DNA of 64,000 bases from Rhizobium ruizarguesonis (GTDB lineage Bacteria > Pseudomonadota > Alphaproteobacteria > Rhizobiales > Rhizobiaceae). The position numbers and the translations under genes are program-made. Shown here piece by piece: positions 56,212-64,000 of this stretch. The stretch's first letter is position 1, and each line of letters opens with the position of its first letter. The stretch covers positions 1-64,000 of the forward strand of contig NZ_PQIG01000063.1 in the NCBI RefSeq assembly GCF_012349115.1, written 5' to 3'. Below the pieces are notes generated by a model. That model did not search any database, had not been told where the DNA came from, and saw nothing but the letters and a program-made list of their open reading frames with translations.

Positions 56212-57330
56212 TCAGACGCGCATCGGCATCAGCACGTAGAGCGCATCGTCGCCGGCCGTGTCGCGGATCAGTGTCGGCGAGCCGGCATCGGCAAGCAGGA
56301 AGATCGCCTCCTCGCCGGAAAGCTGGGCGGTGATGTCGAGCAGGTATTTGGCGTTGAAGCCGATTTCCATCGCATCGGTGTCGTAGCCGACGGCGACTTC
56401 CTCAGTCGCACTGCCGGAATCGGGATTGTTGACGGTCAGCATCAGCTGCCCCTCGGAAAGCGCCAGCTTGACGGCGCGTCCGCGCTCGGAGGAGATGGTC
56501 GAGACGCGGTCGACGGCCTGTGCGAAGGTCGTGCAGTCGACGCGCATTTCCTTGTCGTTGCCGGTGGGGATGACGCGCTGATAATCCGGGAAGGTGCCGT
56601 CGATCAGTTTCGACGTCATGACGATCGAGCCGATCGTCAGCCGGATCTTGGCGTCGGAGACCTCGACGGTCACCAACGTTTCGGGATTGTCGACCAGCTT
56701 CTGCAACTCGCCGACCGTCTTGCGCGGAATGATGATGCCGGGCATGCCCTCGGAACCGGAGGGCGCATCGACATCGGCGCGCGCCAGCCTGTGGCCGTCG
56801 GTGGCAACCGCCCTGAGTTTCAGCTCGCCATTGCTCTCGATCGTGTGGAAGAAGATGCCGTTGAGATAATAACGCGTCTCCTCCGTCGAGATCGCGAACT
56901 GGGTGCGGTCGATCAGCATTTTCAGATCGGTCGCCTTCAGCTTGAAGGAATGCGTGAAGGTGCCGGCTGTGAGGTCAGGGAAGTCCGATTCCGGCAGGCA
57001 CTGCAGCGAGAATTTCGAGCGGCCGGACTGTACGGTCATCGCGCCGCCATCGGTGCTGGTGGCAAGCAGCACTTCCGAGCCGTCGGGAAGCTTGCGCACG
57101 ATGTCGTAGAGAAGATGCGCGGGAACGGTGGTGGCGCCGGGCTGTTCGACGCTTGCCGGTGTCGCCTCGGTAATCTCAAGATCGAGGTCGGTCGCCTTCA
57201 TGTCGAGCTTCTGGCCGTCGGCCTTGAGCAATACGTTGGACAGGATCGGGATCGTGTTGCGACGTTCGACCACGCGGTGGACGTGGTTCAGCGATTTCAA
57301 CAGGTTTGACCGCTCAATAGTAATACGCAT
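56212..57330 (-). CDS. dnaN: DNA polymerase III beta subunit (sliding clamp)
   Basis: The 372-aa clamp encircles DNA and holds the polymerase. The three clamp domains are about 1-120 (MRITIERSNLLKSLNHVHRVVERRNTIPILSNVLL), 130-250 (the FALQCLPESDFPDL-like linker and DGHRLA) and 255-372 (FPDYQRVIP and the final LYVLMPMRV). The C-terminal pocket is intact. dnaN is not next to dnaA here, as usual in Rhizobiales, so no replication origin is implied. Confidence 0.96.
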   Translation of the reverse strand: MRITIERSNLLKSLNHVHRVVERRNTIPILSNVLLKADGQKLDMKATDLDLEITEATPASVEQPGATTVPAHLLYDIVRKLPDGSEVLLATSTDGGAMTVQSGRSKFSLQCLPESDFPDLTAGTFTHSFKLKATDLKMLIDRTQFAISTEETRYYLNGIFFHTIESNGELKLRAVATDGHRLARADVDAPSGSEGMPGIIIPRKTVGELQKLVDNPETLVTVEVSDAKIRLTIGSIVMTSKLIDGTFPDYQRVIPTGNDKEMRVDCTTFAQAVDRVSTISSERGRAVKLALSEGQLMLTVNNPDSGSATEEVAVGYDTDAMEIGFNAKYLLDITAQLSGEEAIFLLADAGSPTLIRDTAGDDALYVLMPMRV

Positions 57331-57590
57331 GGGATGCTACCGCTTTCGACCGTGACTGTCCGGGCGCGTCGAGCACCCGAAGAATGCTGTCCCGGCTTGA
57401 GGCCGGGGGAGTGGACGGGCAAAATGGCAGACTTCAGCATTGCTTTGCAAGAGGCATGGACGCTCGCGCCCCTGCATTTGCCGTTTTCCAGAGCAATGCT
57501 CACAGAAATCCGAACCCTTGCCGAAGCGGTGCGGCTCGCCCATAAAGGCTTCGATGCCGGCCAAGAGCCGGCGGGACGAAAGCAAATGGC

Positions 57591-58508
57591 ATGAATGAGG
57601 AAACGACAGCGGACGCCGCCAGCCGGCGAAGCTTCCGCCTGCACAATGCAACGGTGCCGGCGCGGCCGCTGGAGCCGGCGCTCTATCTCGTCGCCACCCC
57701 CATCGGCAATCTCGGCGACATCACCCTGCGGGCGCTGGAAACGCTGGCCGGCGCCGATGTGCTTGCCTGCGAGGATACGCGCGTCACCCGCGTGCTGCTC
57801 GACCGCTACGGCATCCAGAACCGCCCCTTCGCCTATCACGAGCACAATGCCGACGAGGCCGGTCCAAGGCTGCTGCAGGCGCTCGAAGCCGGGCGCTCGG
57901 TGGCGCTGGTTTCCGATGCCGGCACGCCGCTGGTCTCCGATCCCGGTTATCGGCTGGCTCAGCAGGCGATAGCGGCAGGTTACCGCGTCATTCCCATTCC
58001 CGGCGCCTCCGCGCCGCTCGCAGCCCTTGTCGGCTCCGGCCTGCCGAACGATGCCTTCCTTTTCGCCGGTTTCCTGCCGGCCAAGGACAAGGCCCGCCGC
58101 GACCGTCTCAGCGAACTTGCCGCGGCACCCGCGACGCTGATCTTCTTTGAATCGCCGCATCGCATCGGCGCAACGCTTCTGGCCGCTGCCGATGTGCTCG
58201 GAGCCACCCGGCCCGCCTCTGTCTGCCGCGAGCTGACCAAGACCTATGAGGAGTTCCGCCGCGGCACGCTTGCCGACCTTGCGGCGCATTATCAGCAGGT
58301 GGAAAACGTCAAGGGCGAGATCGTCCTCGTGATCGGTCCGCCGGAGCCGGTCGAGACGGATGAGGCCGATGTCGAAGCCATGCTGGCCGACCTGTCGAAG
58401 TCGATGCCGACGGCCGGCGCTGCGACCGAGGCCGCCCGCCTCACCGGCCTGCCGCGCAAGGTGCTCTACCAGCGCCTGCTGGAGATCAAGAACGCCGATG
58501 GGCGATAG
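57591..58508 (+). CDS. rsmI: 16S rRNA (cytidine-2'-O-)-methyltransferase
   Basis: The 305-aa enzyme methylates the 2'-O of C1402 in 16S rRNA with SAM. The tetrapyrrole-methylase fold shows LYLVATPIGNLGDITLRALETL, ADVLACEDTRVTRVLL, VSDAGTPLVSDPGYRL, and FFESPHRI and CRELTKTYEEF in the second half. The start at 57591 is used because the N-terminal extension is short. yraN overlaps the 3' end by 11 bp, forming the common rsmI-yraN pair. Confidence 0.95.
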   Translation: MNEETTADAASRRSFRLHNATVPARPLEPALYLVATPIGNLGDITLRALETLAGADVLACEDTRVTRVLLDRYGIQNRPFAYHEHNADEAGPRLLQALEAGRSVALVSDAGTPLVSDPGYRLAQQAIAAGYRVIPIPGASAPLAALVGSGLPNDAFLFAGFLPAKDKARRDRLSELAAAPATLIFFESPHRIGATLLAAADVLGATRPASVCRELTKTYEEFRRGTLADLAAHYQQVENVKGEIVLVIGPPEPVETDEADVEAMLADLSKSMPTAGAATEAARLTGLPRKVLYQRLLEIKNADGR

Positions 58509-58866
58509 CGATCTCACCGCCATCAGGAGGAAGGCGCTGCGCCGGGGCCGCATGTCGGAATATATCGCGGCCGCCTTCCTGATGCTGAAGGGCTACCGCA
58601 TCCTGGCGCTGCGCCACCGCACCCGGCTCGGCGAGATTGATATTATTGCCCGCAAGGGCGATCTCGCCGTCTTCGTCGAGGTCAAGGCCCGCCGTGGCGA
58701 GGCCGCGGCGGTCGATGCCGTCTCTGTCGCCGCGCAGAAGCGCATACGGGCGGCAAGCGATCTCTGGCTCGCCCGCCAGGCGTATCAGGCCCGCCTTTCC
58801 CAACGCTATGATATCGTGGCGATCATGCCCGGCCGGCTGCCGCGGCACTTTATTGATGCCTTCTGA
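58498..58866 (+). CDS. yraN: YraN-family (UPF0102) endonuclease-like protein
   Basis: The 122-aa protein has the restriction-endonuclease-like fold: GRMSEYIAAAFLMLKGY, RHRTRLGEIDIIARKGDLAVFVEVKARRG, with the E-I-D...E-V-K metal triad, then ISAAQKRIR-like. Its exact role is uncertain, possibly related to DNA or tRNA processing. It starts 11 bp inside the end of rsmI in another frame, a conserved coupled pair. Confidence 0.88.
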   Translation: MGDSDLTAIRRKALRRGRMSEYIAAAFLMLKGYRILALRHRTRLGEIDIIARKGDLAVFVEVKARRGEAAAVDAVSVAAQKRIRAASDLWLARQAYQARLSQRYDIVAIMPGRLPRHFIDAF

Positions 58867-58984
58867 CCCCCTTTCGACCCATTGGATTTCCGGATCGTTA
58901 AACTTTTAGTCCCCGCGTGAACCAGGTTCTTACGACTCTCTGCTACGTCAAATCTCGGTAGGGATAACAATTGGGGATTGTTTC

Positions 58985-59488
58985 ATGGCCTGGAAGCTGA
59001 TGCTTGCAAGTGCGGTCGCCATGGCCGCGCGCTCCGCGCCTTATGTCGTGGCGAAGCCGGCCGGAAAATCCTTCGTGGCGCATGCGAGCGACCTGCTGCC
59101 ATTGAAGCCGACGCCGATCAATCCGGACTGGATCGTCAGCGGCAATCCGCAGGCTCGCACCGCCGAACATTCGCGCGGTCATGACGAAGCATCGCTAACG
59201 GCGATCTGGGACTGCACGGCGGGCGAATTCCGCTGGCGCTTCGGCTGGGACGAGACGGTGATGATCCTCGAAGGCGAGGTCCATATCACTGCCGAGGACG
59301 GCACGGAACGAACCCTGCGTGCCGGCGACGTCGCTTTTTTTGCAGGCGGAACCTGGGCGAGCTGGCGGGTCGACAATTACGTCCGCAAGGTCGCCTTCCT
59401 GCGAAAACCCTTCCCGAAGCCCTTGGCGATCGCCTACCGTCTCCGCAACATGCTGCGCAACAGCGGCAACCAGGGCATCGCCGCCTGA
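58985..59488 (+). CDS. Cupin-domain protein
   Basis: The 167-aa protein has a small beta-barrel: IWDCTAGEFRWRFGWDETVMILEGEVHITAEDG and LRAGDVAFFAGGTWASWRV, the two cupin motifs with E and one fewer His than classic cupins (cupin_3 type). The N terminus is hydrophobic (residues 1-20), possibly an export signal, although basic residues follow. The function is unknown. It ends 25 nt before the stop codon of the convergent lacI-type gene. Confidence 0.8.
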   Translation: MAWKLMLASAVAMAARSAPYVVAKPAGKSFVAHASDLLPLKPTPINPDWIVSGNPQARTAEHSRGHDEASLTAIWDCTAGEFRWRFGWDETVMILEGEVHITAEDGTERTLRAGDVAFFAGGTWASWRVDNYVRKVAFLRKPFPKPLAIAYRLRNMLRNSGNQGIAA

Positions 59489-59513
59489 CGACTTCGATGT
59501 TCGCGCCTATACG

Positions 59514-60536
59514 CTAATCGGGCTGAGGCGGGGCGGTTGTTTCGCCCTTCAAGATCTCGCAGGCGAATAGGATCGGATTGTCGAGGTCGGGCGCGGTTTG
59601 CTTGTTCAACAGAACGGCCACCGCCGCTGCGGCTATGTCTTGAATCGGCTGTTTCACTGTCGTCAGGCGTGGCGTTGTCATGCTTGCGAGCGGGATGCCG
59701 TCGAAGCCGAGGATCGAAAGGGCTGCAGGTATCGGGATTCCCAGATCATGCGCTGCCCGCATGCAGCCGATGGCCTGCTGGTCCGAACTTGCAAAGATCG
59801 CCGTCGGACGCTCGTTGCGCGCGCGGGCCAGAAGATAATTTCCCGCGGAACGGCCGCTTTCATAGTCGAAAGCCGCTTCGGCGATCAGCGGTGGTCCCGC
59901 CATCGGCGTGCTGTCGTCCGCCTGCTCCCCCGCCTGCTCGATTGCATCGAGATAGCCCCTGAGGCGATCGTTGGCGGGGACGGAGTGCCCGGGCCCCGAA
60001 ATGAAGCCGATGCGGCGATGGCCGAGCTTCAAAAGATGCTCGACGCCAAGCCGAACCCCATTGCGGTGATCGGCGGCTATGCCGGAATATCCCGGCATAA
60101 GGCGGTCGACGACGACGATCGGCAATCCCTTCGGCAGCTTGAGTGTATGGAAATCATTGCTGGGAACCAGCATGATGCCGTCGACCTTTCGGCTTGTCAG
60201 CTGTTTGATGCGGTCGGCCTCCTTGGCCGCATGATCAAACGACGTCATGACGATGATATTATAGCCGTGATTTGCCGCCGCTTGTTCCGCCGATTGGACA
60301 AGTTCCGCGAAGAACGGATTGGTCAGATCCGGAATGACGATGCCGATGAGCCGGCTGACCTTGCCGCGCATGCTTCTCGCCGACGCGTCGGGCGTATAGC
60401 CGAGGTCTTTGATGATCGCTGTGACGCGCGCCCGCAATTCCTTCGTCACGGAGGGATGATCATTCAAAACCCGCGAAACGGTCCCGGTGGAAACTCCCGC
60501 AAGCTTGGCAACCTCTCGAATCCCGACCTTTGACAT
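59514..60536 (-). CDS. LacI-family transcriptional repressor
   Basis: The 340-aa regulator has an N-terminal HTH (residues 5-24, IREVAKLAGVSTGTVSRVLN) with hinge, then a periplasmic-binding-protein-like sensor (about 60-330, ANHGYNIIVMTSFDHAAKEA, VVVDRLMPG, LGHRRIGFISGP). It probably senses the sugar carried by the divergent ABC transporter and represses it. Two identical TGGAAACGGTTCA sites lie between the genes. The first 80 bp upstream also contain its own promoter. Confidence 0.92.
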   Translation of the reverse strand: MSKVGIREVAKLAGVSTGTVSRVLNDHPSVTKELRARVTAIIKDLGYTPDASARSMRGKVSRLIGIVIPDLTNPFFAELVQSAEQAAANHGYNIIVMTSFDHAAKEADRIKQLTSRKVDGIMLVPSNDFHTLKLPKGLPIVVVDRLMPGYSGIAADHRNGVRLGVEHLLKLGHRRIGFISGPGHSVPANDRLRGYLDAIEQAGEQADDSTPMAGPPLIAEAAFDYESGRSAGNYLLARARNERPTAIFASSDQQAIGCMRAAHDLGIPIPAALSILGFDGIPLASMTTPRLTTVKQPIQDIAAAAVAVLLNKQTAPDLDNPILFACEILKGETTAPPQPD

Positions 60537-60690
60537 AACGGAAACAGTGGCCCTTTCTCTACGCCTTCGGAAGACACCGACGGGCGCCTGATCGACGCTT
60601 CCAGCTAATGGTCTTTACCGCCCTCGTCAAAGGGCTGCATCTCAATTTTAACCGCCAGTCTCCATAGCACGAGCGTGGGCCGACGCTCAA

Positions 60691-60703
60691 TGGAAACGGT
60701 TCA
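60691..60703. promoter_or_regulatory. LacI-type operator, upstream copy
   Basis: TGGAAACGGTTCA is a LacI-family-like near-palindrome (TGAACCGTTTCCA in reverse). The same 13 bp recur at 60806-60818, 115 bp away, about 11 helical turns, a spacing that permits DNA looping. Confidence 0.65.
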
Positions 60704-60769
60704 TCATATCCGCGTTGATATGGATCGAAGGAGGCGGCAAAAGCGGATGCTTGGGCCGATTTCCACTGC

Positions 60770-60797
60770 TTGACAATTTTTAAAGGCGTGCTACCCA
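60770..60797 (+). promoter_or_regulatory. Probable promoter of the sugar-transporter operon
   Basis: TTGACA (60770-60775) is a perfect -35 box. A weak TACCCA (60792-60797) lies 16 bp further on as a -10. The downstream operator copy starts 8 bp beyond, at the expected transcription start, which fits simple repression. Confidence 0.55.
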
Positions 60798-60805
60798 GAT
60801 GTCGT

Positions 60806-60818
60806 TGGAAACGGTTCA
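60806..60818. promoter_or_regulatory. LacI-type operator, downstream copy
   Basis: This is the same 13-bp sequence as the copy at 60691. It lies just after the predicted -10, covering the likely start site, and 54 bp before the binding-protein start codon. A bound repressor would block transcription directly. Confidence 0.7.
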
Positions 60819-60871
60819 TTGCCGCGGGCAACTCAGGTGGAGCTGAGCCCAGGGCCGTTCGGGAGGAAAAA

Positions 60872-61858
60872 ATGTCCAATTTTATGAAGCGTGAATCCGT
60901 CTTGATCAATGCGCCGCGCCGTGCGGCATTGAAGCTTGGACTTGCCGGCACCTTGGTGCTTGCGCTGTCCTGTGGCGTGTCGCCCGCCTTTGCGGCCGGC
61001 AAGCCGAAGGTCGGCCTGATCATGAAGTCCTTGTCCAATGAGTTCTTCAAGCAAATGAAGGCAGGAGCCGACAAATATGCGGCCGAAAACAAGGACAAGT
61101 TCGACTTCAAGGCCGTCGGCATGAAGGATGAGCGTGACTTCGCCGCGCAGGTCGATGCCGTCGAAAACTTCGTCACGCAGAAATACGATATCATCGTTGT
61201 CGCGCCGGCCGATTCAAAGGCAATGGCAACCCCTCTGGCAAAGGCAGTCAAGGCTGGCGTCAAGGTCATCAACATCGACGTGCCGCTCGATGCCGATGCG
61301 AAGAAGAAAGCCGGTATCGATCTCGCGTTCTTCGGTCCTGACAATAAGGGCGGGGCGAAGCTTGCGGGCGATGCGCTCGCCAAGGATCTGGGACCCGGCG
61401 CCAAGGTTGTCATCCTCGAGGGTAACCCCGAGGCCGATAATGCCAAGGAGCGCAAGGAAGGCTTCATGGACTCCGTCAAGTCTGGCAAGCTCGAGCTTCT
61501 CGACAGCAAGACGGCCCATTGGGAGACGGAAGAAGCCAATACCGTCATGACGAATTTCCTGACGAAGTATAAGGATATTCAGGGCGTGATGGCAGCCAAC
61601 GACTCCATGGCCCTCGGCGTTGTCAAGGCGCTCGATGCGGCCGGTCAGAGCGGCAAGATCAAGGTTGTCGGCTTCGATAACATTCCGCCGGTTCAGCCTC
61701 TGATCAAGGATGGCAAGATGCTTGCCACCGTCGAACAGTATGGCGCGCAGATGGCAGTCCTCGGCATCCAGTATGGCATGCGTGAACTTGCCGGCGAGAC
61801 ATTCACCGGCTGGGTCAAGACCGACATCAAGCTGGTCACCGCAGCGGATCTCAAATAG
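60872..61858 (+). CDS. Sugar ABC transporter substrate-binding protein
   Basis: The 328-aa protein has an exported N terminus with a twin-arginine-like stretch (APRRAALKLGLAG) and signal cleavage near AFAAG. It has the ribose/galactose-binding (type I, CUT2) fold: VGLIMKSLSNEFFKQMKAGADKY, DIIVVAPADSKAMATPL, INIDVPLDADA, MAANDSMALGVVKAL and VVGFDNIPPVQPLI. The start at 60872 follows GGGAGGA, and an earlier in-frame ATG at 60770 lies before the operator and is rejected. It precedes the ATPase and permease genes. Confidence 0.92.
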   Translation: MSNFMKRESVLINAPRRAALKLGLAGTLVLALSCGVSPAFAAGKPKVGLIMKSLSNEFFKQMKAGADKYAAENKDKFDFKAVGMKDERDFAAQVDAVENFVTQKYDIIVVAPADSKAMATPLAKAVKAGVKVINIDVPLDADAKKKAGIDLAFFGPDNKGGAKLAGDALAKDLGPGAKVVILEGNPEADNAKERKEGFMDSVKSGKLELLDSKTAHWETEEANTVMTNFLTKYKDIQGVMAANDSMALGVVKALDAAGQSGKIKVVGFDNIPPVQPLIKDGKMLATVEQYGAQMAVLGIQYGMRELAGETFTGWVKTDIKLVTAADLK

Positions 61859-61875
61859 TCGAGATCGCCCGCATC

Positions 61876-61895
61876 GCGTGTCTGACAAGACGCGC
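61876..61895 (+). repeat. Half-RIME-like palindrome remnant
   Basis: Arms 61876-61883 and 61888-61895 (GCG.GTCT and AGACGCGC, loop GACA) match the second palindrome of the RIME-like elements at 13583 and 44944. The first palindrome is missing. Confidence 0.5.
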
Positions 61896-61909
61896 GGTAC
61901 CCTACAGGA

Positions 61910-61932
61910 AGCGCCGGCTGTTGGCCGGCGCT
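61910..61932 (+). other. Intercistronic hairpin after the binding-protein gene
   Basis: AGCGCCGGC (61910-61918) pairs perfectly with GCCGGCGCT (61924-61932) around a 5-nt loop, with no T-run after it. Such stems often raise binding-protein mRNA relative to the downstream transporter genes. Confidence 0.6.
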
Positions 61933-62023
61933 AACCGCTACCAACCGATCGACGCGTTATTCGCTCCGGATGAGGCTCGCTTCCGAGCCCTAGGATGCGC
62001 GCTGCGCGGAGTTCGAACAGAGC

Positions 62024-63559
62024 GTGTATGAGGTCGACGTGTCAGACGCAGCAAATGACGACATTTTGAGGCTGGAAGGGATCGGCAAACGCTTCCCGGG
62101 CGTCGTGGCGCTCAAGGATGTCTCCATGCGGATCGGCCGCGGCAAGGGGCACGTTCTTCTCGGCGAGAACGGTGCTGGAAAGTCGACCCTGATCAATCTG
62201 CTCGGCGGTGTCTTCAGGCCGGATGACGGTCACATCCTGTTTGACGGCAAGCAATACCATCCGGCCTCGCCATTGGAGGCCTTCAAGGCGGGCATCCGTG
62301 TCATTCACCAGGAGCTGCACCCGCTTTCCAACCTCACGGTGGCGGAAAACCTGCTGTTCGAGCATCTGCCGCGCCGCTACGGCCTGGTGAACTATAAGGC
62401 GATGAACAGCAGAGCGGCGGAACTCCTGGAAGAGGTCGGCCTCGACGTGGCTCCGACCACACTGGCGAGCCGCCTCAGCGTCGCTCAGCTTCAACTGGCC
62501 GAGATCGCCAAGGCGCTTTGCTACGAAAGCAAGCTTCTCGTTCTCGACGAACCGACGGCAACCCTGACCTCCAAGGAGGTCGATCGCCTCTTCGATATTC
62601 TGAAGCGGCTGAAGCGGCGGGGCGTGACCACGCTTTACATCTCTCACAGGCTGGAAGAGATCTTTGACGTCGGCGACGATGTGACGGTGCTGCGCGACGG
62701 CCAGCATGTGATCACACGACCGCTGTCCGGACTTGCTATTCCTGACATCGTCGAACTCATGGTCGGGCGCAAGCTTTCGGATCATGGCATTTTTCGCAGC
62801 GACAGCACCGTGTCCGGCGAGGCGCTCGGTGTTTCCGGCCTGAAGGTGACGCGCAATAGCCCGGAACTGTCATTTTCCGTGGCAAAGGGGGAAATCGTCG
62901 GTATTGCCGGTCTTGTCGGCAGCGGCCGGACGGAGGCGGTTCGCGCCATATTCGGCGCCGATGCCAAAGCGGCCGGCGAAATTCGCGTGAATGGCGATCT
63001 GGTTGAGATAAATTCGCCTAGGGATGCCGTTGCTGCCGGGCTCTGCCTTGCAACCGAAGACCGCAAGATGCAGGGCTTGATGCTCGACATGAGCTGCGCT
63101 GAAAATGCCACCATAACCGATCTCGGCAAGATCTCCCGCAACGGCTTGATCATGCGACGGGCGCAGGACGATCATTCGCAGCGCCTCGTGCGTGAACTGC
63201 GCATCAAGACCCCGTCCATCCATCAGGCGGTCAGGACCTTTTCCGGCGGCAACCAGCAAAAAGTCGTCATTGCAAAATGGCTGTTCCGCGGTCCAAAAGT
63301 GCTGATTTTCGATGAGCCGACCCGTGGAATCGACGTCGGTGCAAAGGCCGAGATTTATGAGCTTCTGTGGAAGTTTGCCGCCGAAGGAAAAGGCGTTCTG
63401 GTTGTATCGTCGGATCTGCCGGAGCTCATGGGCATTTGCCATCGCATCATCGTATTCTCCGACGGCAAGATATCGGGCGAAATAGTTCGGGAACAATTTG
63501 ACGAGAGCAGGATCCTTTCGCTCGCCTACAAGGAGTACAGTCGTGTCCGCCAACATTGA
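62024..63559 (+). CDS. Sugar ABC transporter double ATP-binding protein (RbsA/MglA-like)
   Basis: The 511-aa protein contains two ATPase domains, the CUT2 mark. The first has GENGAGKST (residues 47-55), VIHQEL, LSVAQLQLAEIAKAL and LLVLDEPTA. The second has the degenerate Walker A GLVGSGRTE (lacking the Lys), FSGGNQQKV and VLIFDEPTRGIDVGAK. It energises uptake at the inner membrane. The GTG at 62024 or at 62039 is the start. The permease gene overlaps the 3' end by 17 bp. Confidence 0.92.
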   Translation: MYEVDVSDAANDDILRLEGIGKRFPGVVALKDVSMRIGRGKGHVLLGENGAGKSTLINLLGGVFRPDDGHILFDGKQYHPASPLEAFKAGIRVIHQELHPLSNLTVAENLLFEHLPRRYGLVNYKAMNSRAAELLEEVGLDVAPTTLASRLSVAQLQLAEIAKALCYESKLLVLDEPTATLTSKEVDRLFDILKRLKRRGVTTLYISHRLEEIFDVGDDVTVLRDGQHVITRPLSGLAIPDIVELMVGRKLSDHGIFRSDSTVSGEALGVSGLKVTRNSPELSFSVAKGEIVGIAGLVGSGRTEAVRAIFGADAKAAGEIRVNGDLVEINSPRDAVAAGLCLATEDRKMQGLMLDMSCAENATITDLGKISRNGLIMRRAQDDHSQRLVRELRIKTPSIHQAVRTFSGGNQQKVVIAKWLFRGPKVLIFDEPTRGIDVGAKAEIYELLWKFAAEGKGVLVVSSDLPELMGICHRIIVFSDGKISGEIVREQFDESRILSLAYKEYSRVRQH

Positions 63560-64000
63560 AAAACAGACCGAGGCGAAAGAGGTGAGCGTCTGGGACAAGC
63601 TTGTCCGGATCTCGCTGAAGGAGGCGGGCGTCGCCATTGCCCTCATTCTGATCCTGGCGTTTTTCTCGGCGACGGCGCCGTATTTCGCAACGCCGGAGAA
63701 TTTTCTGAAGATCTTCGTGCAGATTGCCATCAACACCGTGCTTGCTGCGGGCATGACCTTCGTCATCCTCGTTGGCGGCATCGATCTCTCGGTCGGGTCG
63801 CTGCTTGCCCTTTGCACGGTGATCGGTGCGACGATCATGATCAATCCGGCGTTCTCGCCATGGCAGGCGATTGTTCTCGCATGTCTTGCGTCGATGGGCA
63901 CGGGTGCCATCCTTGGCGCTGTCAACGGCTGGATTTGCGAGAAGTGGAAGCTTCCTTCCTTCATTGTCACCCTTGGCATGCTGAACGTCGCCAGCGGCCT
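63543..64000 (+). CDS. Sugar ABC transporter permease, truncated by the window end
   Basis: Reading from the GTG at 63543, 17 bp inside the ATPase gene and after AAGGAG, gives SANIEKQTEAKEV followed by a long hydrophobic protein. It shows helices at GVAIALILILAFFSATAP and NTVLAAGMTFVILVGGIDLSVG, the signature of RbsC-like permeases. About 152 residues are visible and no stop occurs before the window ends. It is the inner-membrane channel for the binding protein and ATPase above. Confidence 0.9.
   Translation, partial: MSANIEKQTEAKEVSVWDKLVRISLKEAGVAIALILILAFFSATAPYFATPENFLKIFVQIAINTVLAAGMTFVILVGGIDLSVGSLLALCTVIGATIMINPAFSPWQAIVLACLASMGTGAILGAVNGWICEKWKLPSFIVTLGMLNVASG

Noticed and set aside
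55636..57309. 557-codon frame opposite dnaN and DUF72
   Set aside because: It spans two well-supported genes on the other strand and shows no protein family features.
56212..57330. Replication origin next to dnaN
   Set aside because: No dnaA, recF or gyrB and no DnaA-box cluster is visible. In Rhizobiales dnaN commonly lies away from the origin.
57424..57594. Possible small gene of about 56 codons ending on the rsmI start
   Set aside because: The coupling (ATGA overlap) is suggestive, but there is no ribosome site, no recognisable sequence, and the frame may simply be open by composition.

Overview
The window is a GC-rich, densely packed bacterial chromosome segment from the Rhizobiales, most likely the Rhizobium etli / R. 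leguminosarum group. This is inferred from the protein set: a PmtA-type phospholipid N-methyltransferase, an Atu4866-family protein, a BTLCP cysteine protease, dnaN without a neighbouring dnaA, and an imelysin/DUF1111/DUF1513 iron operon. Intergenic palindromic elements like the rhizobial RIME family point the same way. I see no rRNA, tRNA, CRISPR array, transposase, integrase or phage gene, so this looks like core chromosome with some accessory metabolic insertions.

Layout. 1-7110: a secreted cysteine protease and an alpha/beta hydrolase, then the translation block infC (AUU start), rpmI-rplT and pheS-pheT. 7110-13584: accessory redox and regulatory genes, namely an NTF2-like protein, two aldo/keto reductases, a LysR regulator, a YciE-type ferritin-like protein, an M15-like protein, a GNAT acetyltransferase and a Gfo/Idh/MocA oxidoreductase. 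13688-17077: a GtrA-like flippase and a polyprenol-phosphate-type GT2, divergent from a large polytopic protein that I suggest is a GT-C glycosyltransferase. 17792-26401: xseA, a quinone reductase, an M29 aminopeptidase, a GST with a divergent MarR regulator, ybaK, an ArsC-like protein, an aspartoacylase-like hydrolase, a 2H phosphoesterase and an O6-alkylguanine-DNA alkyltransferase. 26514-35632: short-chain dehydrogenases and small proteins, each set beside a divergent LysR gene, then AraC regulators, a YbhB protein, a GNAT and a DHFR-family protein.

35742-39850: guaA, mtnN with an overlapping thioesterase, and a DUF2252 gene preceded by five 13-bp tandem repeats. 39867-44911: a four-gene iron-related periplasmic operon with an Irr-box-like palindrome upstream. 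45197-51163: rsmB, rlpA, an epimerase-like protein overlapping queG, a GST and uppP. 51407-57330: a tiny secreted two-cysteine peptide, an NDUFA9-like protein, DUF1330, pyrF, a histidine phosphatase, pmtA, DUF72 and dnaN. 57591-64000: rsmI-yraN, a cupin, then a LacI repressor divergent from a sugar ABC transporter (binding protein, double ATPase, permease cut by the window end) with two identical LacI-type operators.

The strongest leads for a second look are the GtrA/GT2/GT-C-like glycosylation cluster, the 13-bp repeat array before DUF2252, the candidate Irr control of the imelysin operon, the paired operators at the MarR and LacI genes, and the minimal secreted peptide at 51407-51559. No clearly new multi-gene defence or mobile system was found.
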